Numbered from the stretch's first letter, positions 1 to 12,711 are shown. The stretch is DNA of 64,000 bases from Melampsora larici-populina 98AG31 (GCF_000204055.1 NW_006768769.1:580699-644698), one strand, 5' to 3'. Numbers and translations: made by a program. Notes: generated by a model from the sequence alone, not told the origin.

Positions 1-852
1 TGGTGGTGCTACGGCTCTAGCACAGGCATGCACTACTATGGATCATATCAAAAGTGCAGTAAACTGATCTTCTGAAGCATTTTTGATTTATGTTCAAGGA
101 CATGTCACAATAAGATTACCAGAGGTTCAAAATCATGTAATTGGTGATTTGTCTCATGTTGGATCCATTTTTTTTCTCAAAAAAAAGGGAATCATTGGGT
201 TTTAAGACTGGTCAATGGCTTCCATGCTTCTGTCTTATATCTCATTGGTCAATGGCTTTCATGCCCTTACAATGTTGTTTGATATGTCTTCTATGCCTGT
301 GTGTCTGGTGTTGGGACAGATCTTGATCCAGAAACTGAGACAGAGATTGTTTCTTTCTAATGTTTTGCTTCACCCTCTCCTCCTTCACCACTCTATGGCT
401 GTATGGCTTGTAGACAGGTTGGAGAGGGTCTTTTCTTTTCAAAGAAATATCATAACCCTGAGCTGTTTGGCCTAAGGATTTGCCCACAACCACTCTGCCT
501 TTTTAGTATTTTCAGATACTGAGTATCACAAGTTTTTATAAATTACATTTCTTGTATATAGCTTTTTGTTTATTCACAATACACAGCCCTGCAAAAGTAA
601 TTTTTGGGTGAAGTTTATTCTTTGGCCAACCCTGGTTGCCTGCCACAATAGCAAGTGATGACGGGCAAAGCATATGAGAGGTCCTCAAAGCCATGTGCTT
701 TTGGACCCAAATATATATATATATATGTCCCCCAAAAAATCAAAAAAGTATATTAGAGAAGTATATACATGTACATATGTAGCTTGTAATTGAAAATTGC
801 ACTCTATACCAGAAAAAGCTACCTGCTCAGTAGAATCTGAAGTAAAAATTCA
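1..852. other. No gene seen; AT-rich flank with a short AT microsatellite
   Basis: I see no gene with a supported exon structure here. An (AT)n run lies at about 711-726. The first 170 bases hold a short open frame broken by a TGA at 65-67, too little to name. Confidence 0.4.
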
Positions 853-1222
853 TAAATGCTAATCCAACCAACACACCTTGCTCAATAAGGAATTCATACT
901 TTAATTCTTGCAAGTCAACACCAAATGGAACAAGAATCCACCCCATTTCATCAATTTCAGAGTTCAAACAAAACAGATGGAAGAATGTTATTGGTTACAC
1001 ACAATATTGATAAAAAACATACATAGGGAACCAAAGTAATATTTCATTTAAAAATTGGTACACAGTATTTACACAGAACACAATTAAAAACATCAAGTCA
1101 AAGCTTGAGATGGACATGAGTATCAAGCTTTACCAGGGCTTGTTTGCTCCATTGCTGATTTTACTGAAGGAGTAATACACCTCAGTTATGATGTGCCCAT
1201 GATGAAGAAAGAATGTGTCAAC

Positions 1223-2258
1223 TCACAAGCTCCATGAAGTGATTTTAACATTTGTTTCATCGTCTTGGAACCCAAGCCGTGACATCATCTGCGTAAAGAG
1301 TCATTCCAGTCAGGTAAACAATCCCAATAGTGGATTCATGATAACACATACTTGGTCAGAGAGATAAATTCCTGAACACCCGTCATCAATGTCAACAGGC
1401 TTCCCCGTGGTGAAAGCACACCCGTCCGCGATGATTCCGTCAACAGTCCGGTTATTGGCAATCACAGAGCTGTGCAAAAAGGAGATTAGTCAATCCTAGC
1501 TGATGACTGACAGACAAATACCTACACAGTTTTAAAGCAATTATTTTTTCCGTTATTCAACCTGATGTGAGAATAATTTGTGAGAACCTAATGTCAGCAT
1601 ACACTGATAGGTGCAGATCATAGTTGATGAGTAATATGAAACAACCCGGTAAGCCATCCAGGGACAGAATTTGAGTCATCTTGACCGCCTGAACCGTTCC
1701 AAGGGCACACAACAAGGTCTGAACCGCTATAAGCAACGCCACATGCCTGGATTTTTCAATTATGTAGTGTTAATAGGGTGTCTAGCAAACACAAGATTAT
1801 CACCGGTGATCAAGAAAATTACTTACGCCTTGCCCGCCCGAAGAGCCGGAAATCCTTTTACTCTGTAGCAACCAGTACTGATTGAGCACGCAGTCTCAGA
1901 TGACAGTGAAGATTCAAAGGGACGGACTTACGGGTTTGGTAGGCTTGATATCCGAGTTCACTTCGGCTGTCGCCATTGTTAAAGCGGAGGTCTGGAGACT
2001 GGTGAGCTATTGAGGAGAATGGTCCGTTTGAATAGACGAATCAGTTTAAGCTTCAAGGTACCACATGGAATCAAAGATTTCAGCACTGACTCGATAAGCA
2101 GACACGTCTTGGACTTTGTTAGAGTTGGTTAACCACTTGTAACACGTGCTATGAGGGTTTGCTGTGTTGTCTTTTGGTGCAGGGAACGTTGTAGGTTTTT
2201 CTCCCAAGACGTTGTGAAGCAAGAACATAAAATATACTGTGGCAACGTTCAAAGGCAT
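1223..2258 (-). CDS. Secreted double-psi beta-barrel (RlpA/expansin-like) protein, copy A
   Basis: Six exons on the minus strand: 2258-2091, 2006-1932, 1862-1827, 1746-1646, 1469-1352 and 1288-1223, giving 187 residues. The boundaries were set by matching copy B exon by exon; phases agree throughout. Residues 1-19 form a hydrophobic signal peptide ending VLG, so secretion is expected. The C-terminal half reads as a double-psi beta-barrel: an ACGVAYSG strand, then a VDGIIADGC segment, then a DGCSGIYLSDQ segment and a final ITSW strand. This matches the barrel shared by expansins, barwin and RlpA, with four cysteines in it. Such secreted proteins in rusts are candidate cell-wall or effector proteins; the role is inference. 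Odd point: the donor of intron 4 is GTTGTT, where copy B has GTTAGT. Confidence 0.8.
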
Positions 2259-2372
2259 CTTAACAGAGTTATAGGAACAAAAAATAGATATGGAAGAAAT
2301 TTCGAGTGTTCAAATTGGAATATGTAAGCGATTGTGTGAGGTGATGAACAAGAAGGCCAAACTGCACATGGC

Positions 2373-2379
2373 CTTTATA
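2373..2379 (-). promoter_or_regulatory. TATA-like box of secreted-protein gene A
   Basis: TATAAAG on the minus strand, about 115 bp upstream of the ATG, sits in a GGCC-flanked block conserved at the same distance in copy B. Confidence 0.5.
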
Positions 2380-3475
2380 AGGTCTTTGGACAGTGCAAAA
2401 GAGAGAACTGCTCGCGGACGGATCCTATGCTCCCCACTTCTCATCGCCCCTCGAAGCCTCATCGCGAAATGGCCAGCAATGTTATGTGCTTCACAAAGTT
2501 TGATATATGTCTGATCAAGAAAAGCTGTGCCAGATTGAATAGAGCCATTCAATCTGACGAATGTTTTGTCAAGCTCTCTTGTTACCTGTAACGTCAAATC
2601 CATACCGCACGGCCGTTGTTACCGGGTCACATCCTGACATCCAATCCACAATCCACAATTCACAATTCACAATTCACTGGAGCTTGCGCGAAGCGCCCGA
2701 AGTCCAGTATGATCGTGTCTAGACAGTGAGTGCGTAAGTGGGGCACGCAGCGCCAGCAGCTCGCAGACTTTAGATATCTCTTACACCATGCCGTGCAACA
2801 GATAAGTATCATATTGATCAATTTATAACCCTGGAGGTCTCTGTGGGGAACACCAAGTCCCCCCCCGATGCAGCCAATCTCCCCCCTGGATTTAGCAGTC
2901 ACAAGACTTGTGAATTCAAATCCCAAAGAGAGTAACAAATGAGAATAAAGGGGGCGGAATTGGGCAGTAAAAGTATACTAGGAGTATGAGCCCAATATGC
3001 ATTGACGCTGTTATCCTCTGCTCGCGATTCCACTTGCACTGGTGAGGAATAGGTGCACTCCCGGTACGGAGCCATTGTGGCGATGACCCATGAATCGATT
3101 CCTACGAGATAATAAGATTGCTTGTTACGACATTGTTGTTCTGTCAATGGAATATATATTATTTGGTGCAATTTGTACCTCATGAACAGAGGAGAGAACT
3201 ATGTATCACCTGACTACCCCAATAGAAAGTTTCAGAAAACAGGTAGGACTGCTGAGTCATGGAAGGCTTGCACTCTGTTTGAATCAATAAAAAGATGAAG
3301 CATAACTTGAACACCTTAACCTGCTTTCAGCAAGTGTTTCCATTCTCTGTCAAAAAGGCGGAGATTCTCTGGGGTTATCAACTTGTTGCAATAGAGTTGT
3401 GACCACACGTGCTTGTCATGAGATACAAGATGCTTCATTGCCATGGAATATGTAAAACATTCAACTGCGGAGGAA

Positions 3476-5519
3476 TCTCACCAGAGGTTCCCAGGCAGCT
3501 AATCATCAAAGACAAAATCCAAATGGAGAGTAGAAAGTGTATTCAGTGACTTTGTTTATCTGTTGGCCCATGAACTAATTCCTCCTCTACCTGATATATA
3601 GTACAAAGGAGGACTTTGAAATCCAGGATGAGCTTTCAGCAGGTGTTGTATTTGGAAAGATAAAACCTTTGTTGAATTATTAGGGAAGTCCAGGTTGGAA
3701 AAATGCTGAAAATAAAACTGTGCCCAAATCAAAATGCTACTTATAATGTTAGAATTTTGAAAAGCCTATCAGAAAGCCTCACCTGATCAAGAAGCACATT
3801 CCTAGACAAGAACAGTTGAAACCAATATACTTTCAAGTTTTGAGGGTATACAAGGCACTTTTTGGCTCACTTGAACCTCACTATTACAACCATTTTCATA
3901 GTACAATTCTTATTTAGTCCCAATGATCAAGCCTGATGCTTTATTTATCAAAGCCCTGTCAACTCAACTTCATGACCTTATCACAATAGTTTCATGATCA
4001 TAAGAGATACAAGAGGTCATCCATGTGTATGTGTGTCATATCATTTTTTATAACATTGATGTCAGTACATTTCAAAATTATTGACTTTTGTTTTCATGTA
4101 TCTGGATCCAAATTCTGAATCCAAATATATACTTACCTTTAACAAAAGAAACAAATCAATGAGAAGTGTAAAAAGCCTTTTCAATGATTACTAATACAGG
4201 GAGCTCAATTTCAAAGATACTCAACTACTCTTGGGTAATATTAATTTACAGATGGAGCAGGACTATGGCTGTGACCTGGACTCTGCCCTTCCCATCTGAC
4301 TCTACCCAACAATATGTTTCAATTTGAAAGTCTGCAGCCTGTAAACCTGAAACCTAGCCACAAACACCCTGTGGGCACGTCAGTGGCCTTGGCTGCCCAG
4401 GTGCCTGTGTTTTTTTGCTCAACATTTTCTTTGATATTTTTCTTTCCATGATCTCAGTATAGCTCTTTTTGTTGGGCTGATTCCATACACAGAACATTCT
4501 TAGTATAATTAAGATGAAAAACCAATGAAACAAATCTTATAATCAGATTGTTAGAAGAAGCAATCAGATCAATCTTTATTACCTGATTACCAACACGGAA
4601 CAATCTTAGTATAAGTAAGATGAAAACCAAACCAAACCAATCTTATATTAAGATTCTCAGAAGAAGTAATCATATGAGGAAAAAGGAAAACATCTGATTG
4701 TTGTTTGAGGTCAAGTTATAAACAGAAAACAAAAAATGAATTGGTGTATGACATCATAGGATCAGTCATGTAACTTTATACATGATGTAATATCAACAAA
4801 TGAAAAGATGAAAACAGAACAAGAAACAATGTATGAAAATGATCAAGTTAAGTAATCACATTGATGAAAAAGACTTTGAAGGCATTCACAGATATTCAAT
4901 CCAACACTTTTTGATCTCCAAGTAGGCTCATATAGTCTGTAAATAAATTTTGATACACATATAATGTCAACATAGGTCAAGATCATTGCATTTTTAGCAC
5001 ATTTTTACACCTATAAAGCATTCAAGGTGTACCCTGCTTGACAGTAACCAAAGCTCAATGTAATTTCAAGCAATCTAACCTAACTAAGTCTTGGCAAACA
5101 AGCCTGCAAGAGATATAATTATATCTATGCAAGGAATTTGGCACAGGAGCTGGAGACTTTTTCCAACTGCTATATCTCAATATCTTACAGATAAATTGTC
5201 ATGAGCCTACTAATGGGTTTAAGCTTACTGTGTATCAGATCACAGATACTACTAGACAGCTTGAGCCATGTTGTACTAATGATTCCTCAGATCACAATCT
5301 TATCATTTATGCTCATGAAGCACCTCTTGATCTTTTTCAAACATGCTCCCTCTCATAACATATTACAAAGTCTTATCTCTGGACATCAGCAAGATTCATA
5401 CAAACATCTTGAAATCAAAAGTTAAGCAAAAGACAATCAGAATTTGATTGGAAAATTTCAAGAAGAAGAAGAAAGAAGTCAAATCAGAGCTTGAATTAAA
5501 TTCATTACAATAAGGGTGT
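3476..5519. other. Intergenic, no gene seen
   Basis: AT-rich DNA with no convincing open frame on either strand. The only structure noticed is the imperfect direct repeat at about 4487-4676, listed separately. Confidence 0.45.
4487..4676. repeat. Imperfect direct repeat, about 85-bp unit, two copies
   Basis: Two diverged units (about 4487-4570 and 4591-4676) share ACACAGAACATTCTTAGTAT / ACACGGAACAATCTTAGTAT, AAGATGAAAA and AGAAGAAG(C/T)AATCA in the same order. Confidence 0.5.
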
Positions 5520-6010
5520 CATGTCTCTATTAGCTTCAGGGCCAGCCGGCCTCAGCCCTGGGACATTCAGGATTCTACCAGGTAGGGCCAGGCAGGCCCT
5601 GGCTTGGGCCAGCCCTTTGTAAGCTGGTTTGAAAGCTTGGGAAGGATGCTTGATGACATCAATTTTTCCAGAAAATTGCCTCAACAAGCCCTTTACCCAT
5701 GCCTCCACAAAGATTTTTCTGATGGCCCTGGCCCCAAGTTTCCCTGGAACAGGGCCTTTGTCACTATCACCAGGTTGAGTTTAAGGCTTGGTTTTGACCT
5801 AGCCTGGAGACCACTTGGGTAGACTTGGCCAGCTCATAGCCCAAGATTGCATACACTTGCACTTGTTTCACCTTTTGGATTCTCTGCCCTGCTTGGCCCT
5901 GAGTGATTTTGGGATACCCTTGTGTGTACCCAAGGCCGGATTTAGCCCTGTGTCCGGCCCTGAAATCTCAGGGTCGGGTCACAGCCCTAGGCAGGACAGT
6001 GGTGTCTCTC
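5520..6010. repeat. GC-rich island, probable degenerate repeat
   Basis: GC content jumps here relative to both flanks, with many GGGCC, CCAGGC and GGCCTGG words in both orientations. The open frames crossing it have no recognisable protein features. It looks like an old repeat fragment; the family is unknown. Confidence 0.35.
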
Positions 6011-6607
6011 TATCTCATGTATGTTGGACATGTTACAAGACTTTGCCACACACCTATCTAAAATTGATATTTCCTCAACTTCCTTGGCTTGGCATGTTGT
6101 TTTCTTTTGTTTTACTGATATGTAAGATGCCAAAAGACTTGTTCTAAGAGTTGGATTCAAGATATTGATTCTCTCTCATAACAGAATCTCTCCTTTGTTT
6201 TTCTGAACTTAAAAGACAGAATACCATGAGTGTTGAAAGAAATTATATTAACAAACAAATATCATCCGTCAAACCTAAAAAAAAGATCACGATCTGTCCA
6301 ATTTCATAAGACCCCCATAGATTTTTTTTACCATTCTGCTTGGCGTTTTATATGTCCTTTTGTATGTTTTAATATGTATATGTATATAAAAAAAAGTTAT
6401 ACTTGTGATTAGAATCTTAATCTCACAAGTTTGATAAAAAGATATGACGATATCTAAGTTTTTGATCAGAATCAAACCAAAACCCAAAGAAGATGAAAAG
6501 GAAGGAAAATGGAAAATGGAAAATGAAAGGTGACGAGATATGTTGTAGAAAAGACTGGAAGATATGAAGGAAGTGATAGTTTGAAGCCGAAAAAGAAAAC
6601 ATAATGA

Positions 6608-7917
6608 TCAATGTAACCAAGTCCTTGCGACTGATCTAGGATTACTTGGGCCAGCTCGAGGATTTGAGGCGACTCGAGGGTTAGGAGTCGCTCGAGAATT
6701 AGAGGCTGGTCCAGGTTGAGGGGTATTCCGACGATGTCTAGCAGGACCATGAAGAGAGTTACCAGGATGATCATGATATCCAAGATGATAACCAAGATAC
6801 TGATGTCGAGCACCCGGAAGTTGAGCTGGTGGAGCTGGATGATGTAATTCAAAGCCTTCGATCCCAGGTAAGTTTAAACCACGATGAACAGGAAAATCAT
6901 CATGTTGTACAAATAAACCAGCTGCAGGTTGAAGACCTAAGGGAGTTTGATGATTCGGTTTTAGACGGGCTGCTGTATCGAGTAAAGCTCTTCGGTTTGT
7001 CCATTGAGTTAATTTTTCTTCTCTTTCAAGTTCCATAGCTAATGCTTCTGAATCCTTGCCTTCTGATCTAAGCATACTAAGTTGATGATCCTATCATTCA
7101 TAAATAAATAAAAATTAATGTCTTGAATTGAATCTCTTCAGATTCATTCAACACGCTTGAATGAACTTACAAAGTATTTTTGTATGATTGATTCAAGAAT
7201 ATACATTCGAGCAGGTGGTGAAGTCGATTCTTGTCGACAAGATGGACAAACCGACTAAAAGTGAAAAGAGTTGAAGATCAGTCTCAATAAGTTTTTTAGT
7301 GAAGTTAAGTAGATTGAACTTTGTTCGCGTTTAGATCGACAAACCTCTTTTTGTAACCAATCATGTGCACAACTACCACAGAATGAATGACCGCAAGCGA
7401 AATTAACAGGCGAAACAAATAATTCACAACAGATTGGACAAGCTAATTCTGAATTAAGAAGCAAAAAGAAAAAAGACAATCGGATCAGAGATTGATATAA
7501 TTGATCAAATTTTAAGACAAAAAAGAACTTACCTTCATCTAAGTCAAGAGAGGGAGCAGAAGCAGAAGAGGAAGGTTTTGTAGGATGATCAGGTTCAGGT
7601 GTTTTTGATTGATAATTAGATAAAGTAGTTTGTTTTAATTTTTTTACATGATGAAATCGATTTTGATCAAGATGATGACTTGTACTTGTACTTGGATTTG
7701 ATTGAGTTCTTTTATTGGTAGAAATTGGAGGTGAATCTAATGTTAAATCAATGATGGTTGATGTTGATTTCTTTGAAGTCGATTGAATTCCTTCATCATC
7801 TTCTTGAACTTCAGCTTTGTTTTTGTTTTTGTTCTTCTTTTCTGATCCGATCTCGATTTCGTCGTCTTGATCTGAATGAGATAAAACTAAGTTCAAGTAT
7901 TTGTTTTGATTACTCAT
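6608..7917 (-). CDS. RING-finger E3 ubiquitin ligase with SUMO-interaction-like motif
   Basis: Four exons (7917-7533, 7448-7345, 7254-7171, 7090-6608) give 351 residues in continuous phase. An upstream in-frame ATG at 8037 exists, but it precedes only a low-complexity Lys/Asn tract. Residues 1-125 are polar and probably disordered, with acidic stretches and a TIIDLTLDSP segment that fits a SUMO-interaction motif. Exons 2 and 3 build a C3HC4 RING: CPIC, then an 11-residue spacer, CGHSFCGSC, and VCPSCR after the splice. The tail after the RING (MYILESIIQKYF) resembles the segment following the RING in CHFR-type ligases. The C-terminus is rich in Pro, Asn, His and Arg. Expected activity is E2-dependent ubiquitin transfer; the substrate is unknown. 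A SUMO-targeted ligase is possible. Confidence 0.85.
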
Positions 7918-8039
7918 ATCGATTGGAATCGAGTAGTTGTAGTTGGTCAGTGTCCTTGTTGATAATCGATGATGGAGAGGAGAAGAAAGTTGAGTATTTT
8001 TATTTTTATTTTTTTTATTTTTTTTAAATATTTTCACTG

Positions 8040-9187
8040 AGCGTTTTAGAAATTCTGAAGATTTCTTTTGATCAACTTCTTCTCAGCAAACCTTTGTGTA
8101 CAAGTTCGAGTATCCTAAAACCAAATTACTAAAACTGGATTTGATTTACAGTTATGTACTTGAATACAACTTCAAAGAAATCGGTAATGTTTAATGGATA
8201 CAAATCTTTCCATAGGAATCACAAACTGACAAACCACCATCTTGCCTCATGTTGATGTCCATCATCTTTGTCATTCTTTATTTCCTTTCTATCCCATAAT
8301 TCCTCAGCTTTGGATTGTATTTGGAATACCAAATGCACGATCTGTACCATAACCACAAACTTATAAAGGTACAATCATACTTGTGTACCCCCTGTGTGTG
8401 GACTTATAAGATACAGAAGCTTGATTTCATACTTGGACAAAGGGAAATGATTGTATTTCGGAAGTGGATATCACAGATGAAATGTGTTCAATAAGATATG
8501 TATCTCGTGAGGGTAACTACCTGTTATTTTTGCCCTTTTCCCTCTCTTGTATATTTGCTTGCAACCTTCGACGTCCACTTCCAGGTTGTAAGATATCCAA
8601 CCAAATCGAGAACATACCCTCATTCGCAGATAAACCTTGAACAGACTCTGCTCAGCCGCCTAAAGCTAGTTGGAAAAACGAGAAAGGTATCATCACAATG
8701 AAATACAAAGGACTCTCTGCAACTGTTCTGATCCAAACGGACTAAAATGGGTGCCAACTGTTTCGTTTGATGCGAACCCAATCGCTTCACAGAACTCCTT
8801 TGTGTTTCCCCTTGTGCAGGTTTTACACCCACCAATCAAATATTTGTTCGAGTTCACTTGAAGACCATTCACAGAAATGCAAAAGTTACGTGTTATCAGC
8901 TTATAAGCGTGTACGATATTATTCGAGTTCCTTTTGATACAAGTCTGATTTATAGCAGGTGTTAGGACACTCTTAAGCTCGCGAAATCGGTGCCTTTTGA
9001 ATTATCGACGAGAGCAAAAAAATCATGTGCACTCTCCTCATCGGTTTAAGTGTCATAACTAACCGAAAGCTGGATATCCTTACGAGTTTTTGGGAAAAAA
9101 GAATGCGTGATGGGCAGACACTTGGTGATTGAACATACCCTATGATCAGAAAAGGCCACTCTCATTGAAATGTGGACTAAATATTTT
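8040..9187. other. Intergenic, no gene seen
   Basis: Upstream region of the RING gene. I found no coding region or structural repeat I can support. Confidence 0.4.
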
Positions 9188-9626
9188 TAAATGCTAATCC
9201 GACTGTGAAGCAAGACCCAATGCTCAATAGGAAGCGAAATAATACGTAGTGGTACACTTCAAAACTCAAGATCATGGTTATAAGTACAAGGCAACATGAG
9301 ATGGAACAAGAATTTATTCCATATCATGAAGTTCAGCGTTCAAACTAGACAAATAAAAAAGATAACAGTGAATAGCTTTGGATACTAATAAGAAAATGTC
9401 TCTGGAATCAAAATAGTATTCAACTTTAAAAGGAGATTCAAAAACCATTGTGTGATTGTCTTTGAACACGCACGTAACACATAAACAATAATAAATCAAG
9501 ACTCGGAACGGACACCGCTATCAAACTTCACCACGGCTGATTTGCTGGAACTTCGGTTTTGCTGACCAGACAAGAAATCTCAGTGATGATTTGGTCATGA
9601 TGAAGAGTTTCAAAGAATGTGTTGAC

Positions 9627-10659
9627 TCACAAGTCCCATGAAGTGATCCTAACATCTTGATCATTATCTGTGAAGCCAAGATCTGACATCACCTACACAG
9701 AGAGTCATACCTGTCTGTCAGGAAACAATTCTTAGGGTGCCTTACTCATGATAAATCATACCTGATCAGAGAGATAGATATCTGAACATCCATGATCAAT
9801 GTCAACAGGTTTGCCAGTACTGAAAGCGCACCCGTCCGCAATAGTTGCGTCTACAGTCCGACCATTGGCAGTTACAGTACTGTGGAATAGAGAAGTCAGT
9901 CATTTATATTTGATAGTTGAAAAAAGAATGCCTACACAGTTTTGAAGCAATTGTTTAGGCCTTTAAGTTCTCTGACATAAATAAAGCCCATGTTCAACTC
10001 ATGTCAGCATAATTGGTGTGAATCATACTTGATGACTAGTATGAACTAACCCAGTGAGCCATCCAGAGACATAGTTTGGGTCATCTTTACCGAAGGAACC
10101 ATTCCAGAGGCACACCATACGATCCTGACCGCTGTAGGTCACGCCGCATGCCTGGGTAGTCAAGTACGGTATCAACAAGATGTCGGACAGACAAAAGTAT
10201 CACCGGTGATAAAGATGATCGCATGCTTACACCTGTGAAACCAGAAGAGCCGGAAATTCTCTTACTCTGTAACGAGAAGTATCGGTTGAGTAAGTAAATG
10301 ACAAAGAGCTCTAAAGGGGGTGACTTACGCGATTAGCAGGTTCAATGTCATTCTGTGAGTTTACTTCGGCTGTCTTTGCTACCAAAGCAGAAGTCTCGAG
10401 ACTAGTAAGCTACCAAGACGAATTATCCGTTTGCATACATGCACGCATCAGTTTAAGCATTAAGACACTAATTGAAGATGCAAGTGCTGACTCGATGAGC
10501 GGACACTCCGTTTGATTTTTTGAAGTCATCTCTCCACTTGCGACACCTACTATGAGGGTTTGCTGTGTTGTCTTTCGGCGCAGGAAACGTTGTAGATTTT
10601 TGTCCTAAGACGTTGGTAAGCAAGACTATAAAAAATACCGAGGCAACGTTCAAAAGCAT
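9627..10659 (-). CDS. Secreted double-psi beta-barrel (RlpA/expansin-like) protein, copy B
   Basis: Six exons (10659-10492, 10409-10329, 10266-10231, 10151-10051, 9879-9762, 9692-9627) give 189 residues. An ATG exists 57 bases upstream in frame, but copy A has no match to it and the signal peptide starts cleanly at 10659. Exon sizes equal those of copy A except exon 2 (81 against 75 bp). After the signal peptide comes a conserved STTFPAPKDNTANPHS block, then a variable linker, then the barrel with ACGVTYSG, VDATIADGC, DHGCSDIYLSDQ and a VRITSW end. Differences from copy A concentrate in the linker and around the first barrel strands. A carbohydrate-binding or wall-modifying role is inference from the fold; no catalytic residue can be assigned. 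Confidence 0.82.
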
Positions 10660-10774
10660 TTTAAGACAGTTAAAGGTGCAAAGAGAATCGATACGGAAGA
10701 ACTTGTTAGTTATCAAATCAGAGTATGTAAGTGATGGAGTGAGCTGATGAACAAGAAGGCTGACTGCATATGGC

Positions 10775-10783
10775 CTTTATATA
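10775..10783 (-). promoter_or_regulatory. TATA-like box of secreted-protein gene B
   Basis: TATATAAAG on the minus strand, about 116-124 bp upstream of the ATG, in the same GGCC-flanked context as in copy A. Confidence 0.5.
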
Positions 10784-11945
10784 GTCCTCAGGGCAGTGCA
10801 AAACAAAGAAATGCTCGCGAACGGATTCTATACTCCCCACTTCAAGTTCGCATCGCCCCTTGGAGTAAACTCATCAGAGTCCCACGCTGTCGCTCGCAGG
10901 AGCCTCGGAGCCTCGGAGCCTCTGGAGTCTGCGCTCTTTCCCAGAATCGACAAAGACCAAATGAGTCGATATCATTTGAGATGTGTCCAATCGTTCGAAA
11001 GAGGAGAAAAAAAGCTTTGCAAAGATGAATAGAGCCAATCAATTTAACTCCTGTTTCGTCTGACTCTGATATTGTAACATCAAATCCACACCGCATGGCC
11101 TTTGTTAACCGGGTCACATCTTACCATCAAAAAATCACCAATCTCTGGAGCTTGCGCAAAGTGCCCAAAGGCCAGCAGAATCATGAGTGAGTGGTGAGTG
11201 TGTAAATGTTAATGGAGCGCGCATCAGCCATCGGACTTTAGACATCTCTTACACCGCGCAATGCTATGTATAAATAGTTATTGTACAATATTGATCGATT
11301 CACCATTCTCAAGGTCCTTGTGGGGAGCGAGGGCAATGCAGACAATCCTCCCCCTTGGTTTCGGAGTCACGAGACTTGTGGAGTCGAAGCCCAGAAGAGA
11401 CAAATGAGCAAGTGATGGGAGGATATGGGGCGGCATTAAGCAGTGATGTATCTTCTCCAGGGAGCCCCCACGTCCATTTGTAGCTTGTGAGTTGACTCCA
11501 CTTGCGCTGATGAGGTATGAGTGCACTTCCAGTACAGATCTGTTGCGGTGTTTGCCAGCAAATCGATTCCCATGAGACAAGAAAGATTCATGTTCCGACA
11601 CCGCCTTTCAGTCAATAGAAGATATCCATTACCTTATGGACCCAGAGGAGAGAAGTATCATCTGACAATCCCATTGCAACTCCAGAAACACTAGACCAAA
11701 CTGATCAGTCAAAAAGAGCTTGGCTCTTTGTATATTATGGGCTATCCAAAATACAAAAAACCAAGCAAAACTTGAACTGTTCAACATGTTGACGCGCTTC
11801 TACCAAGCAACTCCTTTCTCATGTGAAGGTGAGGAATAAATCCCTCGCGGGGATCGACTCATTCAACCAGAGTTGAATCACGAATGTCAATGATGAGACA
11901 AAAGACGATTTATTGCCGTATAATATAACATTCAACTGCTGCTAC

Positions 11946-12711
11946 ACTACACTGCGCGTATCAGTCCCATAAGTATCACCACATCTTCATACATTGGGTA
12001 GCCAGATTTCTGGCATTTGTGCACTCTATTTTGACTTTGAGACCGAAGCCAACAGGCATCATGATGATGTAGCAGGAGAGCATTGATCTATGCCAATTTG
12101 CTCACTTTAACTTCACCAAACATCTCTCCTCTAGGAGATCCAGACTTATTATTCTTCAACTATTCAAAGAATCAAGAGAAAAGCATATACATAGTATCAT
12201 CTACCTTTGACTATCAAGTCTCCAGACAACTTCCAAGATTCTCATCTGGCATGACCAAAAAATTATATCACAAAGAAAACTCCCTTTCACAAAATGAATA
12301 ATCCACAACTAGGACCAGCATAACAAGACATCAACTGACTGTTTTTACCCAATAAATCTTCAGTAAAGAATGCTTTTAAACCCATCTCTATATAAGTGCA
12401 AAGTATTGCCTAACCCTACTTACATATAATCACATATCAAAAAAAAAAGAAGAAATCAAACACTAAAACTTCATCAACACATATCTCCAGTTTACGATCT
12501 TAAGCCTTGACTTGATTTTTGGTCTACTAAAAGTGTCAAGATGAAGATCTCAAGTATAACTCTCTACACAGGAAGCCGATGGGTCCTTCCGTTGGATCGA
12601 AATCATACATATGATATGTCATGAGAAATGACCTTTTAGTGGGATGAAGGTACACTTTTTCGAGTATTTGATGTTCAAACATTCATCAAAACACGTCCAG
12701 ACACTTTATCA
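11946..12711. other. Intergenic, 3' flank of GOT1; no gene seen
   Basis: Contains only short open frames without protein-like composition. Confidence 0.4.

Larger units (their letters stand above)
853..3475. repeat. Segmental duplication, copy 1 (left)
   Basis: This stretch aligns by eye, with substitutions and small indels, to 9188-11945 in the same orientation about 8.4 kb away. Matching landmarks are the AATGCTAATCC start (853 / 9188), all six exons of the secreted-protein gene, the GGCCTTTATA promoter block, the CTGGAGCTTGCGC block (2677 / about 11142), the GGAATCGATT block and the AACATTCAACTGC end (about 3475 / 11940). The copied unit includes the gene, about 370 bp 3' and about 1.2 kb upstream. 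The upstream part shows no open frame conserved between copies strongly enough to call a second gene. Confidence 0.8.
9188..11945. repeat. Segmental duplication, copy 2 (right)
   Basis: Direct-orientation partner of 853-3475. The exons are the best conserved part. The upstream 1.2 kb is more diverged, with indels of tens of bases, so the duplication is not very recent. Confidence 0.8.

Noticed and set aside
2..170. Protein-like frame at the window edge (GGATALAQACTTMDHIKSAV)
   Set aside because: Interrupted by a TGA at 65-67, cut by the window edge and not recognisable; not enough for a feature.
2660..3183. Second gene upstream of secreted-protein gene A, mirrored at 11278-11601
   Set aside because: The DNA is shared between the duplicated copies, but the reading frames are broken differently in each, as expected for conserved non-coding sequence.
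7758..8027. Plus-strand frame opposite the RING gene N-terminus
   Set aside because: Antisense shadow with Ser/Phe/Tyr runs mirroring Lys/Asn/Glu tracts.
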